A DNA stretch of 38,587 nt from Bacteroidaceae bacterium (GTDB lineage: Bacteria > Bacteroidota > Bacteroidia > Bacteroidales > Bacteroidaceae): assembly GCA_900770665.1 (NCBI GenBank), contig CAAGKZ010000038.1, forward strand, positions 1-38,587, read 5' to 3'. Shown here piece by piece: positions 6,618 to 15,360 of the stretch (positions are counted from its first letter, which is position 1; each line of letters begins with the position of its first letter). Both the position numbers and the translations under genes were made by a program. The notes below the pieces were generated by a model. It was not told the DNA's origin. It did not search any database and was given only the letters and a program-made list of their open reading frames with translations.

Positions 6618-7316
6618 TTATTTGAAAGTTGCTATTACGGTTTCGTTACCGACTGTCTTTTGGTCAAGTTCTACCTTCAGTTCAACATCAAGCGGCAGAT
6701 AGAGATCCACACGCGAACCGAACTTGATGAAACCCATATGTTGGTCAATGAAACACTCCTCGCCGGCCGCTGCATACGTAACGATGCGTCGTGCCATTGC
6801 GCCTGCAATCTGGCGTACCATAATTTCACGTCCGTCCTCTGTCTCAATGACAACCAATGAGCGCTCGTTGTCGGTGCTGGCCTTTGGCAACCATGCCTTG
6901 TAGTGCTTACCGTCCTGATGCTCGGCACGCTTTATGACTCCATCAACAGGATACCAGTTCGCATGCACATTCATTGGACTCATAAAGATTGATACCTGCA
7001 ACCTCTCGTCCTTGAAGTGGTCGGGTTCAAACACCTTTTCAATGACAACAACCTTACCGTCGGCCGGAGCGACAATCACATTCTCCACATCGCCGGGGAA
7101 TATTCGCTTTGGACTGCGGAAGAAGTTTACCATCAACAGATACACTACAAAAAGACCCGCAGAAAGGATTGTGTTCAAAACCACGCACTGTGGCAGGAAA
7201 TACCACAACAGAAAGGCCACCAATCCAAACAGTAGAAAACTTGTAACCAGGATTGAAGTACCTTCTCTGTGTATTCTATAATCCTTTAACTTTCTTATTC
7301 TCTTGAATTTTTTCAT
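6618..7316 (-). CDS. psd: Phosphatidylserine decarboxylase proenzyme
   Basis: A 232-residue short-type proenzyme that decarboxylates phosphatidylserine to phosphatidylethanolamine. The self-cleavage site is FGS at about residues 198-200 within GFIKFGSRVDLYLP; cleavage before Ser would create the pyruvoyl group. Upstream elements include VIVAPADGKV near residue 69, FMSPMNVHANWYPV near residue 103, and IRQIAG-type sequence MVRQIAGAMARRIV. Two hydrophobic helices near residues 20-55 anchor it. The ATG at 7316 (MKKFKRIRKL) is preferred; the open frame to 7397 runs through the promoter. A good promoter lies at 7383-7412. Confidence 0.95.
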   Translation of the reverse strand: MKKFKRIRKLKDYRIHREGTSILVTSFLLFGLVAFLLWYFLPQCVVLNTILSAGLFVVYLLMVNFFRSPKRIFPGDVENVIVAPADGKVVVIEKVFEPDHFKDERLQVSIFMSPMNVHANWYPVDGVIKRAEHQDGKHYKAWLPKASTDNERSLVVIETEDGREIMVRQIAGAMARRIVTYAAAGEECFIDQHMGFIKFGSRVDLYLPLDVELKVELDQKTVGNETVIATFK

Positions 7317-7382
7317 ATTCAGTATCTGATAATGTTTCAACAATAAACACAGACGAATGCAATGTACATCTGCTGTTATCTG

Positions 7383-7412
7383 CAAATATAATAACAAAAA
7401 ATCAAAAACAAA
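7383..7412 (-). promoter_or_regulatory. Promoter of the psd-pssA operon
   Basis: On the minus strand, TATATTTG (7383-7390) matches the -7 consensus, and TTTG (7409-7412) lies 18 bases upstream. This leaves a leader of about 60 bases before the psd ATG at 7316 and argues against the longer reading frame. Confidence 0.55.
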
Positions 7413-7571
7413 TTAAAATATATGTAAAAATGCAAAAAACAGACCGCGCTCGCTTACACAGTACGCACAGCATCATATACAACAAACGCAAATGTTGATA
7501 ACTTTTTTGGCAAAAAAGCTACTATATATAAACAAAAGGTATTACCTTTATCATCGACAAAAAAGAGACAA

Positions 7572-10500
7572 ATGCAAGATTTCGTACACCTACACGTTCA
7601 CTCACAATACTCCATACTCGATGGGCAGGCTTCTGTAATCAAGCTTGTCGACAAGGCCATTGCCGACAACATGAAGGGCATTGCCATCACCGACCATGGT
7701 AACATGATGGCCATAAAGGAGTTCTTCAATTATGTAAGCAAGAAAAACTCCAAGAAGAGCGAGGAGGAGAAGTTCAAGCCCATCATTGGCTGTGAGGTGT
7801 ATGTGGCAGAGCGCCGTCTTTTCAACAAGGAACTGAAAGAGGACATGCGTGGTCATCACCTCATTCTGCTTGCAAAGAACTTGCAGGGTTATCACAACCT
7901 TGTAAAGATAGTATCAAAGGCATGGAGCGAGGGTTACTACTATAACCCGCGTACCGACAAAGTTGAGATTGAAAAGTACCACGAGGGGCTTATCTGTTGC
8001 TCGGCCTGCCTTGGCGGCGAGGTGCCACAGCTAATAAAGAACGGCGACCTTGCAAAGGCCGAGGAGACGGTAATGTGGTTCAAGAATCTTTTTGGCGACG
8101 ACTACTACCTTGAGTTGCAGCTGCACAAGGCTACAGTTGAGCGCGCCAACCACGAGGTGTACCCCTTGCAGGTAGAGGTAAACAAGCACATCATTGAACT
8201 GAGCAAGAAGTGCGGTGTGAAGCTCATCTGCTCCAACGACGTGCATTTTGTTGACGAGGAAAATGCCGAAGCGCACGACCGCCTCATCTGCCTGAGCACA
8301 GGACGCGACCTCGACGACCCAAACCGCATGCTATACTCAAAGCAGGAGTGGATGAAGACAAAGGCCGAGATGGCCGAGATGTTCGGTGACATCCCCGAGG
8401 CCATGGCAAACACCGTGGAAATCTGCGACAAGGTGGAATACTACTCCATTGACAGCGCACCCATCATGCCCAACTTCGCCATCCCCGAGGAGTTCGGAAC
8501 CGAGGAGGGCTACCGACAGACAATCACCCACCAACAGCTTTTCGATGAGTTCACACGCGACGAGAAAGGCAACGTGGTGCTCTCGCAGGAGGATGCCGAA
8601 AAGAAAATCAAGAAGCTTGGCGGATATGACAAGCTCTACCGCATAAAATTAGAGGGAGACTACCTTCGCAAGCTTGCCTACGACGGCGCGAAGAAGTGCT
8701 ACCCCGAGCCGTTCTCGCAGGAGCTGACCGACCGCATCGACTTTGAGCTCCACATCATGAAGACCATGGGTTTCCCCGGTTACTTCCTCATTGTGCAGGA
8801 CTTCATCAGGGCCGCCCGCGAGGAGCTTGGTGTCTCGGTAGGCCCGGGACGTGGTTCGGCAGCCGGCAGCGTTGTGGCATACACACTTGGAATCACACGC
8901 GTAGACCCCATAAAATACGACCTTCTGTTCGAGCGTTTCCTGAACCCCGACCGTATCTCGCTCCCCGATATCGACGTTGACTTTGACGATGACGGACGCG
9001 GACGCGTGCTCAACTGGGTAACCGAGAAGTACGGACAGGAGAAGGTGGCGCACATCATCACATACGGCACCATGGCAACCAAGCTTGCCATCAAGGACGT
9101 TGCACGCGTACAGAAGTTGCCGCTCGACATCTCGAACAAGCTGTGTAAAGCTATCCCCGACCGCCTGCCCGACAGCATGAAGATGAACCTTCCCAATGCC
9201 ATACTGGCAGTGCCCGAGTTACGTGAAGCCGAGGCGTCGCCCGACCCCGTTCTGCGCGACACCATCAAATATGCGAAGATGCTCGAGGGCAACGTGCGTA
9301 ACACCGGCGTACACGCCTGCGGAACAATCATCTGCCGCGACGACATCACCGACCACGTACCCATCAGCATCGCCGAGGACAAGGAGACCGGCGAGAAGAT
9401 GTTGGTGACACAGTACGAGGGAAGCGTCATTGAGGAGACAGGCCTAATCAAGATGGACTTCCTGGGTCTAAAGACCCTCTCTGTCATCAAGGAGGCATTG
9501 GAGAACATACGCCAGAGCCTGAAGATAGAGGTTGACATAGATACCATACCCATCGACAACCCCAAGACCTACGAGCTTTACAGCGCCGGCAACACCATCG
9601 GCACGTTCCAGTTCGAGTCGCCAGGCATGCAGAAGTATCTGCGCGAGTTGCAGCCCACCACCTTTGAGGACCTCATTGCCATGAACGCCCTCTACCGTCC
9701 GGGTCCTATGGACTACATCCCCGACTTCATCAAGCGCAAGCACAACCCGGCGCTTGTGCAGTATGACATACCTTGCATGGAGAAATACCTCAAGGACACC
9801 TATGGAATCACCGTGTACCAGGAGCAGGTGATGCTCCTGTCACGTCTGCTCGCCGACTTCACCCGAGGCGAGAGCGACACCCTGCGCAAGGCAATGGGTA
9901 AGAAACTCAAGGAGAAACTGGACGAACTGAAGCCAAAGTTCATCAACGGCGGTAAGAAGAACGGACACGACGAGAAGGTGCTTGAGAAGATTTGGGCCGA
10001 CTGGGAGAAGTTTGCATCTTACGCCTTCAACAAGTCACACGCCACATGTTATTCATGGGTTGCCTACCAGACAGCCTACCTCAAGGCCAACTACCCCTCG
10101 CAGTACATGGCGGGTGCAATGAGCCGAAACCTTGACAAGATTACCGAAATCACCAAGCTCATGCAGGAGTGTAAAAGCATGGGCATCAATGTGCTTGGCC
10201 CCGACGTGAACGAGTCGCGCCGCAAGTTCAGTGTCAACAAGAAGGGCGACATACGCTTTGGACTGTGCGCCGTGAAGGGTGTGGGCGAAAACGCCGTGCA
10301 ATGTATCATTGACGAGCGTGAGGCCAACGGCCCGTTCAAGAGCATATTCGATTTTGTGGAGCGTGTAAATCTCACAGCCTGCAACCGCAAGAACCTTGAG
10401 TGCCTTGCATTCTCGGGAGCATTTGACGAGCTCCCGGGCGGCATATCGCGCGAGCAGTATGCCGGCACAAACAGCAAGGGCGACCAGTTCCTTGAGGCGC

Positions 10501-11267
10501 TTGTGCGCTATGGCAACACCTACCAGAACGATAAGGCCAATGCCACCGCGTCACTTTTTGGAGACACGGAGATGGCCGAGATTCCCCACCCCGAAATACC
10601 GGTAGGCGGAAACTGGAGCACCCTTGAACGCCTTAACCGCGAACGTGAGCTTGTGGGCATCTACCTATCGGCACACCCGCTCGACGACTACGCCATCATC
10701 CTTAACGAGTTCTGCAACACCAAGGCCAACGAAATGGATAACCTTGAGGCACTGCGTGGCCGCAAGATAACACTTGGTGGTGTTGTGAGTGACCCGCCAC
10801 GCACAGGCTTCACAAAGAAGGGCAGCCCCTACGGAGTAGCGAAGATTGAGGACTTCAGCGGCTCGGCCGAGATGTTCTTCTTTGGCGATGACTGGATGAA
10901 GAAACAGAACTACTTCATCCCCGGCAACTTCCTCTACATAAAGGGCAGCTGCCAGCCACGCAAGTACGACCAGACGAAGTTCGATTTTGTGGTGGACAGC
11001 ATTGAACTGATGCCTGAGATAAAGGAAGGAATGGTAAAGAGCATAACCATCACATTCGATGTAATGTCGCTCACCAACGAGGTATACAGCACCATCATCG
11101 ACTACACCGAGAAGCACCCGGGCAACAGCAAACTCATCTTCAAGATAAGGGACTACCAACAGGAGTTCACGCTTGAACTGGCATCAAAGAACCGCGACAT
11201 AGAGGTATTGCCTGAGCTACTCGACTACCTGAAAGAGATAGAAAACATAGAATACAAACTTAATTAA
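7572..11267 (+). CDS. dnaE: DNA polymerase III subunit alpha
   Basis: A 1231-residue replicative polymerase catalytic subunit. The N-terminal PHP domain begins FVHLHVHSQYSILDG, with HLHVH at residues 6-10. The palm contains SVGPGRGSAAGSV near residue 420 and the catalytic LPDIDVDFDDDGR near residues 463-475. After that come the beta-clamp/DNA-binding helix-hairpin-helix region and an OB-fold starting near residue 1065 (ITLGGVVSDPP). No intein or frameshift was seen. Length is within the usual range for Bacteroidetes DnaE. trxA follows 21 bases after the stop, so the two may be cotranscribed. The 255-base gap to psd is AT-rich and contains no other gene; I found no full-consensus promoter for dnaE. 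Confidence 0.97.
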   Translation: MQDFVHLHVHSQYSILDGQASVIKLVDKAIADNMKGIAITDHGNMMAIKEFFNYVSKKNSKKSEEEKFKPIIGCEVYVAERRLFNKELKEDMRGHHLILLAKNLQGYHNLVKIVSKAWSEGYYYNPRTDKVEIEKYHEGLICCSACLGGEVPQLIKNGDLAKAEETVMWFKNLFGDDYYLELQLHKATVERANHEVYPLQVEVNKHIIELSKKCGVKLICSNDVHFVDEENAEAHDRLICLSTGRDLDDPNRMLYSKQEWMKTKAEMAEMFGDIPEAMANTVEICDKVEYYSIDSAPIMPNFAIPEEFGTEEGYRQTITHQQLFDEFTRDEKGNVVLSQEDAEKKIKKLGGYDKLYRIKLEGDYLRKLAYDGAKKCYPEPFSQELTDRIDFELHIMKTMGFPGYFLIVQDFIRAAREELGVSVGPGRGSAAGSVVAYTLGITRVDPIKYDLLFERFLNPDRISLPDIDVDFDDDGRGRVLNWVTEKYGQEKVAHIITYGTMATKLAIKDVARVQKLPLDISNKLCKAIPDRLPDSMKMNLPNAILAVPELREAEASPDPVLRDTIKYAKMLEGNVRNTGVHACGTIICRDDITDHVPISIAEDKETGEKMLVTQYEGSVIEETGLIKMDFLGLKTLSVIKEALENIRQSLKIEVDIDTIPIDNPKTYELYSAGNTIGTFQFESPGMQKYLRELQPTTFEDLIAMNALYRPGPMDYIPDFIKRKHNPALVQYDIPCMEKYLKDTYGITVYQEQVMLLSRLLADFTRGESDTLRKAMGKKLKEKLDELKPKFINGGKKNGHDEKVLEKIWADWEKFASYAFNKSHATCYSWVAYQTAYLKANYPSQYMAGAMSRNLDKITEITKLMQECKSMGINVLGPDVNESRRKFSVNKKGDIRFGLCAVKGVGENAVQCIIDEREANGPFKSIFDFVERVNLTACNRKNLECLAFSGAFDELPGGISREQYAGTNSKGDQFLEALVRYGNTYQNDKANATASLFGDTEMAEIPHPEIPVGGNWSTLERLNRERELVGIYLSAHPLDDYAIILNEFCNTKANEMDNLEALRGRKITLGGVVSDPPRTGFTKKGSPYGVAKIEDFSGSAEMFFFGDDWMKKQNYFIPGNFLYIKGSCQPRKYDQTKFDFVVDSIELMPEIKEGMVKSITITFDVMSLTNEVYSTIIDYTEKHPGNSKLIFKIRDYQQEFTLELASKNRDIEVLPELLDYLKEIENIEYKLN

Positions 11268-11288
11268 CCAATAAAAAAGTAAAGAATT

Positions 11289-11603
11289 ATGGCAACAAAC
11301 GTAACAAACGAGAACGCAAAAGAATTCATGGCAACAGAATTGCCAATAGTACTTGATTTCGGCGCAGCATGGTGTGGTCCCTGCAAGCAGTTGGCACCAA
11401 TCATCGATGAGCTTTCAGAGGAGTATGCAGGCCGCATTGCTGTAGGAAAGTGCGACATTGAGGAGGCTGATGACCTTACAATGGAGTATGGCATCCGCAA
11501 CGTACCGACTGTTATCTTCATCAAGGACGGCAAGATTGTAGACCGTTTCGTTGGTTCAAAGTCAAAGGGCGACGTAAAGGCAAAGTTCGAGGCACTTCTC
11601 TAA
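11289..11603 (+). CDS. trxA: Thioredoxin
   Basis: A 104-residue single-domain thioredoxin with the redox motif WCGPC at residues 28-32 (C29, C32) and the cis-proline loop NVPTV near residues 74-78. It reduces protein disulfides and is itself reduced by thioredoxin reductase; no signal peptide is present, so it acts in the cytoplasm. The residue pair before the motif is FGAAWCGPC rather than the commoner FWAEWCGPC. It lies between dnaE and the acidic 106-residue gene with gaps of 21 and 18 bases, an apparent three-gene operon. Confidence 0.95.
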   Translation: MATNVTNENAKEFMATELPIVLDFGAAWCGPCKQLAPIIDELSEEYAGRIAVGKCDIEEADDLTMEYGIRNVPTVIFIKDGKIVDRFVGSKSKGDVKAKFEALL

Positions 11604-11621
11604 TCCTTAAAACCGAGTACC

Positions 11622-11942
11622 ATGAACAACGACGAATTCGCAATGGACGACCTCGATGACGAGAAGACCATAGCATTCATACGTGAGAGACTGCCACAGG
11701 ATCTCAAGGAGAAGTACAGCGACGATGAGTTCTACTTCTTCCTCGACACAATCTACGACTACTACGAGAAGAGCGGAATCCTCGATAGCAATAACGAGTA
11801 TGTCGACATCGACATCAACGAGATTGCCAATTTCATTGCCAAAGAGGCAAAGAAATGCGAGATTGGCGAGTTCGACCCCGAGGAACTATACTTTATAGTA
11901 GAAGGAGAATTAGCTTATAACGGTATCATTGACGAAGAATAA
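11622..11942 (+). CDS. Acidic conserved hypothetical protein (106 aa)
   Basis: A strongly acidic 106-residue protein with many Asp and Glu residues. It has segments such as FIRERLPQDLKEKYSDDEFYFFLDTIYDYY and DIDINEIANFIAKEAKKCEIGEF and no signal peptide or membrane helix. The pattern looks like a compact helical protein found beside thioredoxin or dnaE in Bacteroidales, but I know no function. Its last codons (AYNGIIDEE) are unusual: an inverted copy follows at once (11943-11965), and a second direct copy of the gene end, encoding AYNGIIDEEE and a stop, lies at 12063-12095. The present stop at 11940-11942 may therefore not be the ancestral one. Confidence 0.75.
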   Translation: MNNDEFAMDDLDDEKTIAFIRERLPQDLKEKYSDDEFYFFLDTIYDYYEKSGILDSNNEYVDIDINEIANFIAKEAKKCEIGEFDPEELYFIVEGELAYNGIIDEE

Positions 11943-12095
11943 TCGTCAATACCGTTATAAGCTAATCGAGCGGCATTTTGAGCAATAGTCACGCGCAGCA
12001 CAGGCAAAGTTTGTGCCGCGTGGGATGCGATTGCCAAAGGCAACAAAATGACGGTCAATTTTGCCTATAACGGCATAATTGACGAAGAGGAGTAA
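11910..12095. repeat. Inverted and direct duplication of a gene end around a nested hairpin
   Basis: Bases 11910-11935 (gene end) pair with 11943-11965, apart from a 3-base bulge. Bases 12063-12095 repeat the gene end directly and finish with an in-frame-looking stop. Between them, 11974-12050 is a nested imperfect palindrome with outer arms cattttg/caaaatg, middle gcaat/attgc and inner cacgcg/cgcgtg. Confidence 0.75.
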
Positions 12096-12110
12096 CAACT
12101 CACAAACCTA

Positions 12111-12150
12111 TCAACGAAAGATGGCAACAATTGTTGCCATCTTTCGTTGA
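12111..12150. terminator. Perfect 40-bp palindrome between the acidic-protein gene and nadC
   Basis: Bases 12111-12130 are the exact reverse complement of 12131-12150. It lies between convergent genes and is probably a bidirectional terminator, although the flanking T-run is weak. Confidence 0.7.
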
Positions 12151-12176
12151 TTATGCTCTGTATACAGACAACTGCT

Positions 12177-13028
12177 TTATTTGACAGCCTTAAAGCTCAT
12201 GTCAAGTCCCTTAACCGAGTGTGTGAGAGCACCTACCGAGATGAAATCCACACCACAAAGGGCATAGCTGCGCAGGGTATCGAAGGTGATACCGCCCGAT
12301 GACTCGGTCTCGTAACGGCCGGCAACCATCTCAACAGCCTTGCGGGTCTTCTCGGTATCGAAGTTGTCGAACATGATGCGCTGCACACCGCCCATGTCAA
12401 TAACCTTCTGCAAATCCTCGAGTGTGCGCACCTCTACCTCAATCTTCAAATCCTTGCCACATGCCTTGCAATACTCCTTGGCACGTGAAACAGCCTGCTC
12501 AATGCCACCTGCAAAATCCACGTGGTTATCCTTGATGAGAATCATGTCGAAAAGACCGATACGGTGGTTAACGCCACCACCAATGCGAACCGCCTCTTTC
12601 TCCATGATGCGCATACCCGGGGTAGTCTTGCGTGTATCGAGTACACGGGTGCCTGTACCCTCAAGCTCCTTCACATAGCGGCGTGTCATTGTGGCAATAC
12701 CGCTCATGCGCTGCATCACGTTGAGCATGAGACGCTCTGTCTGCAACAGCGAGCGCACGCTACCGGTAACATACATTGCAATGTCGCCCTTCTTCACCTC
12801 GGCACCATCCTCAATGAGTACCTCAACCTGCAGAGCCTCATCAAAACGTGCAAAGATGCGCTTTGCCATCTCAACACCGGCAAGAACACCGTCTTCCTTG
12901 ATGAGAAGCATGTTCTTTCCCATTGCATCGGCAGGGATTGTTGAAAGGGTTGTGTGGTCACCATCACCGATATCCTCGGCAAAAGAGAGGTCAATGAGCC
13001 TGTCTATCAATTCGTCTTTTACGTTCAT
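12177..13028 (-). CDS. nadC: Nicotinate-nucleotide pyrophosphorylase (carboxylating)
   Basis: A 283-residue quinolinate phosphoribosyltransferase, converting quinolinate and PRPP to nicotinate mononucleotide in de novo NAD synthesis. Typical motifs are EDIGDGDHTT near residue 18, the substrate-binding TRKTTPGMR near residue 132, GGGVNHRIGLFDMILIKDNH near residues 150-169, and the phosphate-binding C-terminal part VDFISVGALTHSVKGLDMS. Length and motifs are standard. It stands alone in this window without nadA or nadB beside it. The start ATG at 13028 matches the family N-terminus. Confidence 0.96.
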   Translation of the reverse strand: MNVKDELIDRLIDLSFAEDIGDGDHTTLSTIPADAMGKNMLLIKEDGVLAGVEMAKRIFARFDEALQVEVLIEDGAEVKKGDIAMYVTGSVRSLLQTERLMLNVMQRMSGIATMTRRYVKELEGTGTRVLDTRKTTPGMRIMEKEAVRIGGGVNHRIGLFDMILIKDNHVDFAGGIEQAVSRAKEYCKACGKDLKIEVEVRTLEDLQKVIDMGGVQRIMFDNFDTEKTRKAVEMVAGRYETESSGGITFDTLRSYALCGVDFISVGALTHSVKGLDMSFKAVK

Positions 13029-13068
13029 AGTATTTTATATTTAAACTTACATTCCAAACCAAGCACCC

Positions 13069-13124
13069 GTCATTCTGAACGCAGTGAAGAATCCGTCAAA
13101 ATACTTCGCTACACTCAGTATGAC
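13069..13124. repeat. GTCAT/ATGAC core repeat
   Basis: A core copy of the dispersed repeat in the 215-base gap between nadC and rlmH: GTCATTCTGAACGCAGTGAAG at the left, and TACTTCGCTACACTCAGTATGAC at the right as its imperfect inverse. The long terminal inverted repeats seen in other copies are not obvious here. Confidence 0.65.
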
Positions 13125-13243
13125 ATTATTACGATAGGGGGAAACAACACCCCTATTTTTTGCGAAGATATACAATTATTGTCACGCAAGCAAAAGTAAG
13201 AGAGTTTTTTATTGTATCTTCGCAGTGGAAACGGATATCATAT

Positions 13244-13717
13244 ATGAAAATAACACTACTGGTTGTGGGACGCACGGTCGACAACAACATCATAGCAGGC
13301 ATAAAGGACTATACGCAAAGACTGAGTCACTTTGCACAGTTCGACATTGAGGTAATTCCCGAACTGAAGAACGCAAAGAAACTGAGTGAGGCACAGCAGA
13401 AAGAAGCCGAGGGTGAACTCATATTCAAGGCGCTGCAGGCCGGTGACCGCGTGGTGTTGCTTGATGAGGGCGGCAAGGAGTACCGCTCAACCGAGTTTGC
13501 CGCATGGATTGAACACAAGCAGAACATATCGACCAAACGTCTGGTATTCATCGTCGGAGGCCCCTACGGTTTTGCCCCAAAAGTCTACGAGGCCGCACAC
13601 GAAAAGCTGTCGCTCTCAAAGATGACCTTCTCGCACCAGATGATTCGCCTGCTGTTCGTTGAACAGCTCTACAGGGCATATACAATCATCAACCACTTGC
13701 CGTACCACCACAATTAA
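13244..13717 (+). CDS. rlmH: 23S rRNA (pseudouridine1915-N3)-methyltransferase
   Basis: A 157-residue SPOUT-class methyltransferase that methylates pseudouridine 1915 in helix 69 of 23S rRNA. It begins MKITLLVVGRTVDN and has the S-adenosylmethionine-binding trefoil knot sequence VFIVGGPYGF near residue 100. It ends in LSLSKMTFSHQMIRLLFVEQLYRAYTIINHLPYHH, the diagnostic C-terminal block. I chose the ATG at 13244; the frame runs upstream to 13160 but adds residues not found in the family. A polypurine/polypyrimidine array follows the stop. Confidence 0.96.
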   Translation: MKITLLVVGRTVDNNIIAGIKDYTQRLSHFAQFDIEVIPELKNAKKLSEAQQKEAEGELIFKALQAGDRVVLLDEGGKEYRSTEFAAWIEHKQNISTKRLVFIVGGPYGFAPKVYEAAHEKLSLSKMTFSHQMIRLLFVEQLYRAYTIINHLPYHHN

Positions 13718-13866
13718 AGCGGAAAGGGGAAAACGGAAAACGGAAAACTCAAAACTGAAAGCGGAAAGCGGAAAACGGAAAGCGGAAAAAGCGCAACGTT
13801 TACAGTACTACTTTTCAGTTTTCACCTTTCACCTTTCACCTTTCACCTTTCACCTTTCACTTTTCA
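13718..13866. repeat. Polypurine/polypyrimidine repeat array
   Basis: Left half: about a dozen CGGAAAA/CGGAAAG-type units (13718-13795). Right half: repeats of TTTCACC with a 7-base period (about 13818-13866). The halves are imperfect inverse complements around a short unique centre, so the transcript could fold into a long hairpin. The array lies between the convergent genes rlmH and the lipoprotein gene and supplies the lipoprotein's last codons and stop. Confidence 0.8.
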
Positions 13867-15311
13867 CTTTCCTTTTCTTCTTCCACATACTGGAAGCATC
13901 CGGCATCGACAGCACCGGCGGTGCGGGGTATACCGTCAATGTCAACAGGCAAGCACTCAAGATACTCATCGCTTGCTATACCACGAGCTGTGGACTCGGT
14001 GGTAAGGTGGAAATCGTAGTCAAAAATATCGTGGTCTATCAACCGGAAATGCTCCTTGCCGAACGGCGAGACTGCAAGGCTGTCGTACATAATATTCACA
14101 AAACAACTGTCGCCGACATCAATGGTGTTCATGAGCGAATTCTCAAAGCGATAGTTAACGGGATTAGGAACAGTATCACCAAGGTTGGTAAGATAACCCA
14201 TAACCTCGTCTTCCTTTGAACCTGCAATAACGCAGTTGGCAAAAAGCGCACCACGCAAAGGAGCGGGAGCGCCCTCAATGCTGTTGTGCAGTGCCAAGGC
14301 CACGTCGCGCTGACGCCACACATAGAAGTTGGCTATTGTACAATGAATGAAGCTTACATCGCCACCGACTACCTTCACGCAGTTGCCCTGTGAATTGGCA
14401 AATAGCGAGTTTACAGCCGTTGCACGTGCCATAACAAGTTCCAGGGCATTGCCATGGAAATTCTGTACTTTTGACGACTCTATTGTTATGCGTTGTACTG
14501 CGGTATCGCCCTGCTCTACCCTGATGCCATAGTTGGCGCTGTGTATATCGCAATATGTAAGAACGTTGTCATTGCTTGTAGCGGTAAACACCACTCCATC
14601 CCATTGCCCCGGAATGCGGTCATAGGGGAGGTATGAGAACATCCTGTCGGTGCGGTCGCCACGGAAAACAACAGGGGCAGCAAGCGTACCCTCGGCTTTT
14701 AGAGAACCATCGACTTTCATGAATGACTTGTCGTGAAAATAGAGTGTGGTACCCGGTTGTAGCGAGAGCGTTGCCCCCTGTGCCACATGCAGACTGTCAT
14801 AAATGACATAATGTCCCGGAGCAAACATTGTATCGGCCATAAGTTTCTCGCCACGAAGGAAAGTGACATCGCGCCCATAGGCAAGCAACAGCACACTCTG
14901 CTGCACTCCGCTCTCAAGAGAAAAGACGAGTGAATCCTTTACCATCAACGGTACATCGCCGCCATTACGGTCGACGGTTACCGAGGCAAGGACATAGAGA
15001 CTATCCTTGGCACGTATCTCAATATCATTCATCGAGGTGCCATATTGTCCGTCGACAAGCACGCTGAAGGATGAAGCACCACCGCCGGCAAGCTGTACAT
15101 TACTGATGCGCAGGGATTTGTCATTGCGGTTGCGCACAAGGAACTTTGCCGTTGGCGACATGACTTCACTGAAAAGGGTGTCGAACGACACGGTGTCACA
15201 CGAGAACTCAAGGCGCAGTGAGGGGCTTGAAGAGAAATCGGCATCCTCGACACAGGAGCCGAGGAATACCGATAACAGAGCAATATATAATATTGTAATT
15301 TTCTTTATCAT
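13857..15311 (-). CDS. Putative lipoprotein with right-handed beta-helix-like region
   Basis: A 484-residue protein with a lipoprotein signal (MIKKITILYIALLSVFLGSC, lipobox LGSC, modified Cys20), so it is probably anchored in the outer membrane. Residues about 150-330 contain repeated short strands (HYVIYDSLHVAQGATLSLQPG, MKVDGSLKAEGTLAAPVVFRG, ITIESSKVQNFHGNALEL), as in parallel beta-helix proteins. A choice-of-anchor or Ig-like N-terminal part precedes them. A closing motif near residue 460, VDIDGIPRTAGAVDAGCFQY, is commonly seen at the end of such Bacteroidales beta-helix proteins. The final residues EEEKESEK are encoded by the pyrimidine repeat array. Function is unknown; pepD lies 49 bases upstream on the same strand. 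Confidence 0.8.
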   Translation of the reverse strand: MIKKITILYIALLSVFLGSCVEDADFSSSPSLRLEFSCDTVSFDTLFSEVMSPTAKFLVRNRNDKSLRISNVQLAGGGASSFSVLVDGQYGTSMNDIEIRAKDSLYVLASVTVDRNGGDVPLMVKDSLVFSLESGVQQSVLLLAYGRDVTFLRGEKLMADTMFAPGHYVIYDSLHVAQGATLSLQPGTTLYFHDKSFMKVDGSLKAEGTLAAPVVFRGDRTDRMFSYLPYDRIPGQWDGVVFTATSNDNVLTYCDIHSANYGIRVEQGDTAVQRITIESSKVQNFHGNALELVMARATAVNSLFANSQGNCVKVVGGDVSFIHCTIANFYVWRQRDVALALHNSIEGAPAPLRGALFANCVIAGSKEDEVMGYLTNLGDTVPNPVNYRFENSLMNTIDVGDSCFVNIMYDSLAVSPFGKEHFRLIDHDIFDYDFHLTTESTARGIASDEYLECLPVDIDGIPRTAGAVDAGCFQYVEEEKESEK

Positions 15312-15360
15312 CGTCTTTACATATATAATTCATTAACGATGAAAAGCCTTTTTTATTGCA

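Noticed and set aside
7317..7397. N-terminal extension of psd (27 residues).
   Set aside because: It has no family similarity, and a consensus promoter at 7383-7412 would place the transcription start downstream of the longer start codon.
11910..12095. Attachment-site duplication left by an integrated element.
   Set aside because: The direct copies are imperfect and only about 150 bases apart, and no integrase gene is nearby. A small palindromic insertion or template switch fits better.
12063..12095. Separate small gene ending in AYNGIIDEEE.
   Set aside because: The only in-frame ATG (12048) would give about 15 residues, and an in-frame TGA lies further upstream. It is a duplicated gene end.
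13160..13243. N-terminal extension of rlmH (28 residues).
   Set aside because: RlmH proteins begin at MKITLLVVG; the extension is AT-rich intergenic sequence.
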